From Coprinopsis marcescibilis (lineage: Eukaryota > Basidiomycota > Agaricomycetes > Agaricales > Psathyrellaceae), in assembly GCA_004369085.1 (NCBI GenBank), contig ML210289.1:16138-80137 (forward strand): a stretch of 64,000 nt of DNA, in the 5' to 3' direction. Both the position numbers and the translations under genes were made by a program. Numbering within the stretch: position 1 is the first letter of the stretch; every line of letters starts with the position of its first letter. This document shows positions 36,283 through 47,238 of the stretch, piece after piece. The notes below the pieces were generated by a model. The model made no database searches, was not told where the DNA came from, and saw only the letters and a program-made list of their open reading frames with translations.

Positions 36283-36978
36283 ATGAAGATCACCTCACCC
36301 GCATCTTTTTCTCTCTTCTTTGCTGCTCTCACGTACTCAACCACGTCCGCAACCGATTTGCGGGGATTCACTGGGACGAGCTGCACTGGGACTTTTTCTG
36401 TTTGCACAGACATAGCTTCTGGGCGCTGTTGCCTTCACTCTGCTTCGCCAGTTGCGTCGGTGCGCGCCATTAATGTGTCGGCATCTTTATCGTATGTCTC
36501 TGCTCTGCACAAGCTCCAAGTTGTTATCGACCCCTTCTTGGCTTTGTGTACCCGATTACGCTGGTGATTTGACTTACTGTTCGATATAGCACTGTCTGGG
36601 GATATGCAGCTCATGAATGCAGCACTTCGCTCGCTACGGTCAGTGGAAGCACCTTGAACTGTTTGAGTCCGAGCTTTGCTAGTAAGTCTATACTCAAAAT
36701 TCGGATACCTGAAGCATTTCACTGAAACCTTGTGCGATTCAGTGTTTTCTACTCGGTGGACAACATTGAATACACGCGAAATAAGCGAAGATGATAAATC
36801 CAGCATTTCCACTCCAGATTGCGTGTCGGCTGATACCTTTGGGTACATAGACGAGACGACTGGACAAGAAGTCCTTTTCAAGATCCCCGAAGAGCGAAGG
36901 GAAGTCATTTTTGCAGCGCTCGCAAAGGGGGATGTTGGGAGCGTGAAGGCTAGCGCGCTGGGGTTAGAGCCACTTTAA
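36283..36978 (+). CDS. Small secreted cysteine-rich protein, SSP D
   Basis: Exons 36283-36491, 36590-36681 and 36743-36978 (phases 2 and 1) give 178 residues. The signal peptide MKITSPASFSLFFAALTYST is followed by TDLRGFTGTSCTGTFSVC and GRCC. Exon 2 gives VWGYAAHECSTSLATVSGST and NCLSPSFA. Exon 3 gives STRWTTLNTREISEDDKS, PDCVSADTFGYIDETTGQ, VLFKIPEERREVIFAALAKG and ALGLEPL. It is a very close tandem duplicate of SSP E, with all seven cysteines. The function is unknown. Confidence 0.9.
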
Positions 36979-37235
36979 GAAGAGGCAGTAAATACGTCTC
37001 CATTCGTGCACATCTCTACCGTTTTGCTCCTGTGAATTGTAATATGCACGAAATTCTGCCGCGTCGGCACTTATTAGATTGGTGTGGTGTAATTTTCAGA
37101 GTCGAATCAGATGGAGCTTCGGGACTTGCCACTGACACCTGGTCCGTGCTCGCCCTTGCCTCACCTTTCGTCATTCGTTTCTGTTCCAAGCTGCGATCCC
37201 CGACGTAGACGTGCATACTTCCTAGCTCCTCGGGT

Positions 37236-37345
37236 GGCGAAGCATACGGGCAGGTGGAAGAAGGGTGATCCAGATTAATCCCGAATCTGGGGACCGGGTC
37301 AGTTATGTTGGGTAGCCGCTTGCTGCGAACTTGCAAAGGCTAATT
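37236..37345 (+). pseudogene. Remnant of duplicated 2-oxoglutarate oxygenase gene
   Basis: About 110 bases match the end of exon 1 and the start of intron 1 of the intact oxygenase (39700-39815), including CAGGTGGAAGAAGG, GATCCAGA, AATCTGGGGACCG and GGCTAATT. The fusion point, near 37236, joins sequence equivalent to about 39073 directly to sequence equivalent to about 39703. The residual reading frame contains a stop. Confidence 0.85.
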
Positions 37346-38090
37346 TTTATTAGGATCACGGCGTACCGTGTACCATGGACGTTGTTTGAGATCAACACAT
37401 TTGTGGAACATATACATATTCTTGTAGCTGCACAGTACAAAGGATAGGCAGGAGGGCTACAAAGGTGCTAAATGCTTAGATATACCCAATGGCAACTAAA
37501 GTGTTTAGCCAGCAACTTGAATTCTTTGAGTCCTGCGAGGGCGGAGCATCGTATCAAGATTCAGTGTAACACTCGGGAAGTTGCTGAACTGTGACGGACA
37601 TCGCGTGTCCTGACCACATTGGTCTCCAGATTTTCCCAGGTGTCCTTATCTATACCATCTATGTAAGCTGATTAATTCTAATGTGGGTCCATGGGCGCTA
37701 ATACATGTTGCGCGCCTCCCCAGCGTTTTAAAAACTGCAGCCAGATCTAGGCAATATTTATCATTTTGGCCTCTGAGATGTTCGAGCTGCGGGTTCAGGA
37801 GTTAAGTTCTGAGCACCAGTGGGCTAGAAATAAGCCAGACTTCTGGCGAGGCCGTATGCATTACATTCGCTGTATCGCAATAGAAACACACAAGGATCCG
37901 GAGTATCCCCCCTGCCCCGGTCCATGGGCACCAGTTCCAAGCAGTGGACGCCGAAGAGATATAACCGTTGATGTAATCGAAACCGCCCCTGCAGAACGAG
38001 CGCTCGGGGGAAGCTGTCAACAGTGCCTATTCTTACGATGTTTTGCTTACGATGCATTGAAGCTGGCTGCTGGGTGTTTGTATAAATACT

Positions 38091-38098
38091 ACTCAACT
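38091..38098 (+). promoter_or_regulatory. TATA box of SSP E
   Basis: TATAAATA, 61 bases upstream of the start codon, matching that of SSP D. Confidence 0.6.
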
Positions 38099-38151
38099 AC
38101 CCGAAACGATATCTCATACCAACCAACTTCGAGTCACTCACATTCAGAGAA

Positions 38152-38839
38152 ATGAAGGTCACCTCACACGTATCTGTTTCTCTCCTCTTTGCTGCTCTCA
38201 TGTACTCAACCGCTTCCGCGACCGATTTGCGGGGGTTCACTGGGACGAGCTGCACTGGGACATTTTCGGCTTGCACAAATATAGATTCTGGGCAATGCTG
38301 TCTTTACTCTGCTTCGCCAGTTGCGTCGGTGCGCGCCGTTAATCTGTCAGCGTCTGTGTCGTGAGTTGCTTCTCTGCCCAAGCTTGTGATGTATCAGCTT
38401 CTAGTTTATATCTTCGCTGTTAACCATTTGATGTCCTGTGTTAATTACAGCACCCTCCATGGATTTGCTGCTCATGGATGCAGCTCCTCGCTCGCTGTGG
38501 CCAGTGGGAGTACGCTGAGCTGCTTGAGCCCTAGTTTTGCCAGTAAGCCTTTACTCTATTTGGATATTTTAAATCGTTACACTGAAACCTTGACATCATC
38601 AAGTGTTTTCTACTAGCTGGACAAGATTGAATACACGTGAAATAAGCGAAGACAGCAAATCCGAAATTTCCACTCCAGACTGCGTCCCAGCGGACACCTT
38701 TGGGTACACAGATGAAATAACTGGAGAAGAGGTCCTTTTCAAGATCCCCGAAGAGCGAAGGGAAGACATTTTTGCCGCGCTCGCAAAGGGGGATGTTGGG
38801 AGCGTGAAGGCTAGTGCGCTGGGGTTGGAGCCACTTTAA
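38152..38839 (+). CDS. Small secreted cysteine-rich protein, SSP E
   Basis: Exons 38152-38360, 38451-38542 and 38604-38839 give 178 residues. Exon lengths are 209, 92 and 236, exactly those of SSP D. The signal peptide MKVTSHVSVSLLFAALMYST is followed by TDLRGFTGTSCTGTFSAC and GQCC. Exon 2 gives LHGFAAHGCSSSLAVASGST and SCLSPSFA. Exon 3 gives PDCVPADTFGYTDEITGE, VLFKIPEERREDIFAALAKG and ALGLEPL. Most differences from SSP D lie in exon 2, whereas the last 40 residues are nearly identical. The intact oxygenase follows about 540 bases downstream on the same strand. Confidence 0.9.
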
Positions 38840-39376
38840 CAAGAGGCAGTACATCCGTCTCCATTCGAATACATCTCTACCGTTTTGCTCCTGCGGATTG
38901 TAGCATGGTGTGTGCCCGAAATGTTGCCGTTTCGGCACTGGGGGTTAAGAATAGATTGATAATTGATTTAACTTTCAGACGGAGCTTCGGGGTTTGCCGA
39001 CACATAGTCCGTGCTCCTTAGGTCTGTTCGTGCGATACCCGACGTATACGTATACTTCCTAGCTCTTCGTGTGGCCACGACGACCAGAGCTCTGGAACCG
39101 CTGGCTAGGCTATCCTAGACATAGGCATTTCAGTATATTCAACTCATGGGTGGACAGTGGTGAATACGAATTCAGAAATAATCACGTCATCGCACACAAT
39201 TCGTGCTTCTGCTCTGGCTTATCCTTACAATGGGCTTATGTGCTCATTGCCCATTCTGAGGAAGGCCGTGTGATATGGTAATGGTGATATTCCTACTATT
39301 GTGGAAGGCAGGTCTGGTGAGTCGATTTCCTGCTTCGCCTTTACTATTACCGTCCACTGCCTAAACAAGGAAAAGG

Positions 39377-41103
39377 ATGGCTGACTCTACGACTAGGAAT
39401 GATTTTACCAGCATTCCGCTACTGGACTTCTCCCTGGCCTTATCACAAACAACTAAATCCCTCTTCATAAGCCAGCTTCAGCATGCCCTAATCAATGTCG
39501 GGTTTATCTACCTCTCCAACCACCCCGTTCTTCCTCATACATCTCGCCTCCTCCCGTTTATCCCCAAACTCTTCACTTTAACCCAGGAGCAGAAGAACAA
39601 GACTGCTATGGTCAACTCGGAACACTTTCTGGGGTACTCAAAGTTGGGAGGAGAGCTGACGAAGGGGAAGGTGGACTGGAGAGAGCAGTGGGATTTCGCG
39701 ACGAAGCATACATGCAGGTGGAAGAAGGGGGATCCAGACTACTTCAGAATCTGGGGACCGTGTCAGGTATGCTTGGTAGCCGATTGCTGCGCTCTTGCGA
39801 AGGCTAATTCTTAATACCGTTTAGTGGCCGGAAGAAGAGCTTTTACCAGGCTTCCGTGAGGCGCTCGAAGCGTATCTGGATGCGGTCCAGGATCTAAGCT
39901 ATCAGTTTAGCTCGCTCGTCGCGGAATCATTGGGTCTGGGGCCGGATGGCTTGGCCAAATTCTATGACAAGGATGAGTTTATGCAGCATCGGGCGAAGAT
40001 TGTCAAGTATCCTGTGCCGCCTGAGGGTGGGGAGGGGCAGGGCGTGGGCCCGCATTATGATGCGGGGTTCTTGACATTTGTGGGTATTGTTTCAGTCTTG
40101 GGTGGATTAGAGGCTAATTGTGGGTATTTAGTTGCTGCAAGCGTCGGAACATCAGGGGCTGCAGGTGCAGAATTTGGCAGGCGAGTGGGTTGATGCTCCG
40201 CCAATTCCTGGGACATTTGTTGTGAATATCGGGAAAGGTATGTTTCCTCCTCGACATTTCCACATTTCCCTTCTTCTTTCAACATAGACGTGCTGATTCT
40301 CACGTCGCATTTCTAGCACTGGAATTCGTAACCGGTGGTGTGGCCCGAGCAACGTCGCACAGGGTCTTGTCGCCCAGGGGCGACACACCGAGATACTCTG
40401 TGCCCTTCTTCCAGAATATTTCGCTTACCATTCGGTTGTCTGATGAGGTTATGCAATGTGAGCATCCAAATGTTCGTTCTCTTGCTTTTACTCTAGCGAT
40501 GCATAATGGTTACTGCACCTATACACTTTCCACCGCGAATGCCTGTAATGGTTCTATGGCTTGCCCCTTTTTGTGTCGATGTCTTGTGTAGAATCTTTCT
40601 CGATGTCGCGTGGTGGCAGCCCTGGTTCATGCAACTCTAGACTGCCATTTCTTCCCTTTTAAAAACGTTATTCTTTCCTGGCCTCAATTGTTCTCCCTCT
40701 CTCCCGGGTGGTCGAGTGCTGACTCCTTTATCACGTCAGTCCCACCGGAAATACTGAATCTTCGCGATGAAAGAGGCGATGTTGCTGCAACTGATTGTAA
40801 GTGATTTAGTTCCCTCCCTCTGGTCGTTCCAGAAACTGATCATGCCGTCTCATCAGCTGTCAATTTCACGGAATTCAACAAGGAGCCATCAGGCAAGGTT
40901 AATCTCATTGGGCGAGTCAAGTGCGTATCACGAATATGTTTCAATGCTATGGACCTCATTTCTGACGATAACCCTTATTTCCCCTTAACAATGATGGTGT
41001 TGTATTACCTAGGAGTCACCCTGATGTTGGAGAACGACATTATCCGGCACTGTTTAAGGAAATTTTCCCGAATGGATTCCATGGGAAGGGTAGTGCTTAT
41101 TGA
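39377..41103 (+). CDS. 2-oxoglutarate/Fe(II)-dependent oxygenase (isopenicillin N synthase-like)
   Basis: A non-haem iron oxygenase; substrate unknown. Seven exons fit in phase: 39377-39766, 39825-40079, 40132-40237, 40317-40457, 40740-40796, 40857-40920 and 41013-41103, giving 367 residues. The N-terminal DIOX_N region has FTSIPLLDFSLAL, ALINVGFIYLSNHPV and REQWDFATKH. The core has the iron-binding HxD in GVGPHYDAGFLTF, then LQVQNLAGEWVDAPPIPGTF, the third iron ligand in ATSHRVLSPRG and the 2-oxoglutarate-binding RYS in TPRYSVPFFQNIS. The tail ends PALFKEIFPNGFHGKGSAY. The fourth intron (282 bases) is unusually long for this window. Its 5' end is inside the segmental duplication. Confidence 0.93.
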
Positions 41104-41398
41104 TTACAATATATAAAGAAGTGCATCCTTAAGTCCAATATGTCAGTATAACCAGTGTAAATCAATATCAATCCACATATCAGTCCGTAGAATGTACCCC
41201 TAATCAAGTGAGCGGGCCCAGGCGGACCATTTTCGGGAGACGCGACTACAACCCTGGGTTGATCACTGCCAATCTTGTCCATCGACCACCACTACACCGA
41301 CTCACCTCTCCCCGACGGACTTGTCCATCACGATATCTGGTGGGGCCGTTATCGATCGCTATATCGTTGTCGTATCGGATCTCTCATCTAGGTTGAGG

Positions 41399-43191
41399 AT
41401 GTATCACTTTGCATCTACCAGCACCGACGGCAACAAATCACGCAGCAGCGGTGGGGGCAGCTCGGGCGGGAACAAGCTCACGAAGCACCAGAGCCTCAAT
41501 GCTACCCAGACCAAATCATCCTCGAACCCGCTGTTCTTGAGGATTGAGGAGGAGCTGCATGATGCGAGGCGGGTGAGGAGTCATGGGCAGGAGGATGATT
41601 TGAGGGGGGCGTTGGATATGGTTATTGGGAGGGTAGAGGAATTAGTAAGTACTTGTTCATTTTCTGGTTCTTAATCCTCTAGTTCCTGGTGAGGTGGGTG
41701 GTATGTAGCGATTAGAATGGCAGTTTTACCTTTTATCTACCCATTTTGTGCATCGTATGTAAACTAACCATATAACACAGACCTCGACTCTCAGCGAAGT
41801 CTATAAAGCTCAAGCGGAACTTGAGGCGCAGCTCAACGTCGCCAAAAGCAACCTACAGCTCGTGATTATGAACAACGACATGCTTGAGGAAGCGCTCAAG
41901 AAGAACAACGCTGCATCCCGGGATTTGGGGTGGCGAAGGACGAGCTCGAACAATCCCAGCACCATTCAAGCTCCTTCCGGGGATCCGAGAGCAAGTTTGG
42001 AAAGATCGCAGTCGATGGACCTGAACGCGTATCCTGTACCTGACTCGCCTGCATCTGCGGGTACTGAGAGCAGGTTTTTCAAGTTTAGGTTCGGGGGTGG
42101 CGGGACGACCTCGAGCGCGAATGTGGGAGTGGGGAGTAGTAGGCCTGGGACGCCTGCGCAGAACCATGCTAATGCAGCGGCCCATTTGACGTCCCCATCT
42201 CTACCGTCGTTGACGTCTACCCATGCTAAAGAACTCGAAGAATTGGAGAAGGAACTGGAGAAGGAGAGGGCGGCGAAGAAGAAGGCGTTGGAAGACAAGG
42301 CGGCGTTGGAGGATGAAGTCGAGTCGTTATCGCAGGCGTTATTCGAGGAGGTCGGTGATAGGCTACTTTCGCTTGATTGCTTCTTACTGATCGTGATATT
42401 TTTAGGCGAACAAGATGGTAGCGCAGGAACGCATGAAGCTCGCTGACACAGAGGAAGAACTACGCGAAGTGCGAACTGAAAAGGAGGCTCTACAACGCGC
42501 TCTTCGGTTACTCGATGACCAGACGCGGGACCCCAGTCGTCACCACGGACACTTGCGGAAAACGAGCTCGGAATTCTCGTTGGTCAATCCTACAGATTCT
42601 GGGAACAGTCCGACGTTGTCCCATGCCTCTTCTTCGTCCCAACCCCAATCCAAGACCCATTCGAGGAGCTCGTCGCAGGTAGCGATCAAGAGCGCCCTGG
42701 CGAGTCCAGTTGTGACGACAAACTCGTTACCGGCTTTACCGCTGGCTACTGCTGCTGGGGAACAAGCAACGGTGTCGATGCCGTCCTCGGTGCAGGGCTC
42801 GCCAAAGTCAATTTTCAAGGATCATGGTCCTAACAGGGATGATGGGGATGATGATGGGGATAGGGATGTCAGTACGGGCAAGAGCAGGAGTAGAAGCAGA
42901 AGCAGGAACGACGATTACATCCCGATCAGCGTGCTCTCCCCCACGGAGGATTTGGACGAAGAGTCGCAACCTACACCGAGGTACCGGCAGTCTACGTTGC
43001 AGCCTGCAGGATCAACAGCGGCGACAGGGGCTGGAAGTGGAAGTGACAGTATATCCGGGACAAAGACCCGGGACGAGGGCCAGAATCAGCCACCGCATAC
43101 GCCTGTGTCGGCACCTCTGATGGGCTCGATGATGATGCATGAGGAGGCGTCGCCGTGGGCAGACGTGCCTACGCCGATGTCTGCCCGGTGA
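41399..43191 (+). CDS. SEC2: Sec2-like Rab guanine nucleotide exchange factor
   Basis: Sec2-type proteins activate the Rab Sec4/Rab8 on secretory vesicles. Exons 41399-41644, 41781-42350 and 42406-43191, all phase 0, give 533 residues; an in-frame start at 41321 is also possible. The Sec2 coiled coil runs across exons 1-3: TLSEVYKAQAELEAQLNVAK, MLEEALKKN, then LEELEKELEKERAAKKKALE, VESLSQALFEEANKMVAQER and EELREVRTEKEALQRALRLL. The SLSQALFEEANKMV stretch is the Rab-contacting signature. Between the two coiled parts is a Ser/Gly-rich disordered region, and the C-terminal 200 residues are also disordered with SRSRSRSR-like runs. Confidence 0.9.
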
Positions 43192-44690
43192 ACGATGTGG
43201 GAGTAGGATTCAGGGGTGGGATGTGGGGGAGGCTGGTTGTTGCGAGCAAATATGGATAATGTGGGTTCGCCGGTCGTCCCTCACCGAGAGGCGCAGTTGC
43301 CCCATTTCCATCCATATTCGAGGTTTCTTGGATCGACCCATTGGGAGTCCTTAACTTCTTGCCATCCTTGTTTGCCTCTCACCATGTAGCTCTCATTTCT
43401 ACATCATTTTACCACTATTCACCATCGGTTAGACCTACAACTATGGCTGCAAATCCTAGGTGGAGCAACTGTTTTTAGCGTTCCCATGGCTAACATTACT
43501 ATACACGGCCGTTTTGGTTGCCGGCTGATGGTGAATCTGCGGAGGACGGTGCAGGCGATGCCAGTATTCGCTTTTTACGCATTGTTGTCTCTTTCATGAC
43601 GTCTCTGAAGAGTTCCGTCGTTCGTATACATCGTTTATCTATAATTTCAACTACACTTTGGGTACTTGGACATTGTAAATTGCATATTCCTTCCATTTCA
43701 AGATCAAAGGTCAAACTAGTACCAGATTTCGAAGCCAAATAATGGAACGGGGTTTCAACCTTAAATACTTGGGCGAATGGCACCAAATCTAAATAAAGTG
43801 TAACCCCTCAGCTTCCGTACGATATAGAGAGAGTAAGTAGCTTATGCATATTGATTAGGACTGTAGGAATTGATTAGAGGGGGTACAGCCATGCTGTGAT
43901 TCCCGAGGGCTGGAGGGTTTGCGTATACTTTAAGGGTGCGGTCTTCGGCTTGCTTTGTGTAGTAACTAGTTGCCTGAAGGAGGGTAAATAACGAGGCTGT
44001 GGGAGCAGTAGGAGCACTGAGTGGGTCCTACTAGGTATCATCCAAGGGCGAGCAGATCAACCCACAAGCTGAGGATTCTCTGCACGATGTGACCACAATC
44101 TTATCGCTTGAGCGCCAGTAGTTTGATAGCAGTAATATACGCTCAGTGATACGATTGAGACAGGATCGTTTCAGCCTACTTGTACTAACTTAACTAGGGG
44201 TCGAGCGCGCTGACCTCAGGTTTTCGGCGCTCTTATGGATCCGAATCCCGATCCTTGGCGCATTAAGTACGCCTTAACAACTTGCCAAAGTAATCCTTAT
44301 TTTATCAGTGAGAGTTATTTATACTTTCTTTTCAAATTTAATGCTTCGATCTCAAACTTTTGCACTGGAATGCTGTGATGGGGTTGACTCGGGGAACTTA
44401 ACACCCTTGACACACTACAACTGAGAGTTGGTGTTAATCAATATAATCAAGAACAGATGTTCTTTGATCCATATGTTCTCCATCAAAGAAGACTTGAAAA
44501 CGCGGGCAATGTTCAAAATCCCGAAGACATCGCAAATAACACACCTCAAAGATGCTGTTTAAATCCTCCAGGTCCAGATAGTGCACCGCAGCAGCTGTGA
44601 ACACGCGTTCCATGCGACACTTACTTGTTTCACCCTTCATAAAGTGAGCGAATGTATCTCCCACCTCCCACCAATCCAACAACCCGCCCA
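43192..44690. other. Intergenic, no gene seen
   Basis: About 1.5 kb. A degenerate tRNA-like stretch near 44200-44270 does not form proper arms. No coding region is supported. Confidence 0.55.
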
Positions 44691-44692
44691 CC

Positions 44693-46746
44693 ATGCATTT
44701 GGAGGACATACCACCAGAGCTCTTCCCTCTCTTTGCCACCCATATCCCACTCCATTCGACACCGTCCACCCTTCTTTCACTGTCCTTGACGAGCCGCGTC
44801 CTTTACAAAAGAATTATCCCTCTGGTCTGGGCCCACCTGATCCTCACGAGCGAAGGCCACGCAGCCGCGGTAATTGGGAGGCTGGCACGAGATGGAAAAG
44901 GACTGGGAAAGCTCGTGAAAGGGATATACATTCGCGCAGAGCTGAGCATCCCCTCCGAGAGACGGGCAACATCTCGAATTGCAAGCCCCGGAAGATCAGA
45001 GATTGGAAGGGATGCAAAGTCGAACACGAGCTTCGCGAGGGGATGGGAGACGTTGAAGAAAAATACGTTTGCCGTAGTCAAGAGGAGCCTGGTGGCGGGA
45101 GCTCCGGCAGGAGAAAGCACAACCCATTTATTTGGCTCGCCGAACGTAGGGCCAGGCCATATAGAGGGAGAGATAACGGCCTTCGCGTATGATGCGCACT
45201 CTATTGTCGGTGATCTGGAGCGCCTAATTGTGTCTGGATGTCTTCCTTCCCTTCGACGCCTCGAGTTGCGTGTGGATAGGTTTTGGAGCAGCGCAGACGT
45301 ACGGAAGCTAAGTCAAGGCTTCAGATTTGAGGAGGATTCGTCGAGTTTCTGGAGGAACGTGCAGGAGTGGTGCCCAGACATCAGAAGCGTTGCCGTGACA
45401 GGGTTGGGGAACGACTTTCTGTGGCAGGAGAAGTGGTTAGAGGAGACCGGGCTGTTCGAGACAAAGGTTCGCCGAATTTTTAGCCTGTTAATTGCACTTG
45501 TTCATCGGCACACGCAAGCAGGATGTCACTCAAGTCGTTACTCAGCTTGCTTGCGGAACGTCTCATACACGAATACCGAAGGCTGTCAACTACTTCCACA
45601 CGGTGGCCCCACGTCTCCGTGTGCTTCATATCTCCCCGCGCTTAGCTGACGACGGCTTGAAGGACATATCCGATCTCTTCCAACTCTATTTTCCGGTTCT
45701 CGAGTCCATATCTTTCGGCGGCTACATCTTCGGAGATAGTTCAAAGTCAGAGACGCTACAGGTATTCTGGGATAAACATGACACGTTGGAGAGTATTTCA
45801 TTCTCCTCGACATCCCAATACTCCAGAGTACCTTTGAGCTCTCCAGCGGCCTTGCCCAAGCTAAAACATCTTTCGGTATGTAAACTTATGTGATTACTAC
45901 GTTCTGCTACGCGATTCTCACTTGGAAGTCGATAGGCGCCGTTTTGTGACGTATTATCCATGGCACCGCTTCTACATAGGCTAGTTAGCCTCTCGGTGCT
46001 ATTCACGGTCAACGGACAGGTGCCCTATTTACTCCGAGAAATAGTGCGGGAGGGCCTTCCAAAACTCAAGAGCTTGACAATCCTGAAGCAGCCGATTGCA
46101 CGGGATGGGAGCAACACGAACTTAGAGGGTGCAGATTGGTACGAGACAGAAACTGGCCAATTTCTCAGGGTCGGAGCCTCGAAGGGGTACGAACAAAGTG
46201 TATTGGATGGGTATATGCACTCCATTGTTCGCGGGGCGCCTAATCTCGAGGAACTTGCCCTTATAACGTGGAATATCGAGGACCTAACCTATGTATGCAA
46301 TTCATTTGTCTTGCGATGATTATCGATACTGATGCCTTGACAGGAGATGATTCCAGAGATATCGGGGCTCTCAAAGCTGCGGCGGTTCTTCTACCGCAAT
46401 CGGTACGTGAGGACGTTTGACAGATTGCAGAAAGACCGGAAACTCCGTGAAGCTTTCGAGAAGGAAGCTCTTGGATTTGCCGAGGCTTGTCCGAATCTTG
46501 TTGAGTTGGGACTCCTGAATTCGCCTGCAAACAAGGACTATGTGAAGATGAAGTTTACTCGTGATAAGCTTGGATCTCTGTTGGGAAGCAGGCTTGCGTG
46601 CGGTGCAGCGCTCGGGATAGGCCAGGAGGACGAGGCTTTCCCCCGTGTTGGTGAGTAGCTTCAACAGCTGCAGTAGATTCTCACGACTTACGGTTTATTA
46701 CTGTGTAGGCCCAGATTTGAAGTGGATCACTCCGCATTTTGCTTAA
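44693..46746 (+). CDS. F-box-like protein, paralogue 1
   Basis: Five exons fit in phase: 44693-45466, 45522-45875, 45936-46292, 46344-46650 and 46709-46746, giving 609 residues. The N-terminus LEDIPPELFPLFATHIPL, then LLSLSLTSRVLYKRIIPLVW, has the agaricomycete F-box-like pattern; such proteins usually link substrates to SCF ubiquitin ligases. The rest resembles irregular leucine-rich repeats (LERLIVSGCLPSLRRLELRV; LFQLYFPVLESISFGGYIF; LPKLKSLTILKQP; ACPNLVELGLLN). It ends AFPRVGPDLKWITPHFA. Exon structure and sequence match the next gene, so they are tandem duplicates. The target is unknown. Confidence 0.83.
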
Positions 46747-46948
46747 GACTATCCATAATAATCCAACTATTAATAGCATTGTATAAATCAGAGTCACTAT
46801 GCTCATCGCTCGTGGCTTGATGTAGTGGAAACGGAAATTAAGGGACCACCGGACTATCAGACGATTATAAATTCAAGCTCAAGCCTTTTCTTAAAGGTCG
46901 ATTGATGATAAATCCTTTTATTCTTTTGCCGTAACAAACTTGACCTTT

Positions 46949-46949
<1 letters not shown>

Positions 46950-46995
<46 letters not shown>
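46950..46995. repeat. (AGT)n microsatellite
   Basis: About fifteen uninterrupted AGT units between the two F-box-like genes. Confidence 0.95.
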
Positions 46996-46996
<1 letters not shown>

Positions 46997-47238
46997 TATT
47001 TACATCACGTTAGGCATTCAACTAACGATCCGAAGGTTGCTGCTTCGAATTGCTGGGTCGAAGTTTGCATCCTTCTTTCAGCCTTTCATAAGCACAGCAA
47101 CCAAAGTTCTAAGAGAAGAACATATCCAAGTGGTACGAAATGACAAGCGCTAACCAGATTGTGTCAACCCAGTTATTAGCTTGAAAAGGCGAGGACTTTA
47201 GCACCAAATAGAGCCAATCACATTCAAGCAATGAGACG

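Larger units (their letters stand above)
36031..37345. repeat. Segmental duplication, left copy
   Basis: Matches 37670-39815 from TTCTAATGTGGGTCCATGGG, through the SSP promoter and gene, to a remnant of the oxygenase gene ending GGCTAATT. Relative to the right copy it lacks about 600 bases from the oxygenase 5' part and about 200 bases of SSP upstream sequence. Confidence 0.85.
37670..39815. repeat. Segmental duplication, right copy
   Basis: The fuller copy of the 36031-37345 block, containing SSP E and the 5' part of the intact oxygenase gene. Confidence 0.85.

Noticed and set aside
44200..44270. Possible tRNA gene
   Set aside because: Contains a GATCCGAATCCCGATCC stretch, but stems do not pair and no anticodon loop can be placed.
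46950..46995. CRISPR-like or satellite array
   Set aside because: A simple trinucleotide microsatellite without spacers.
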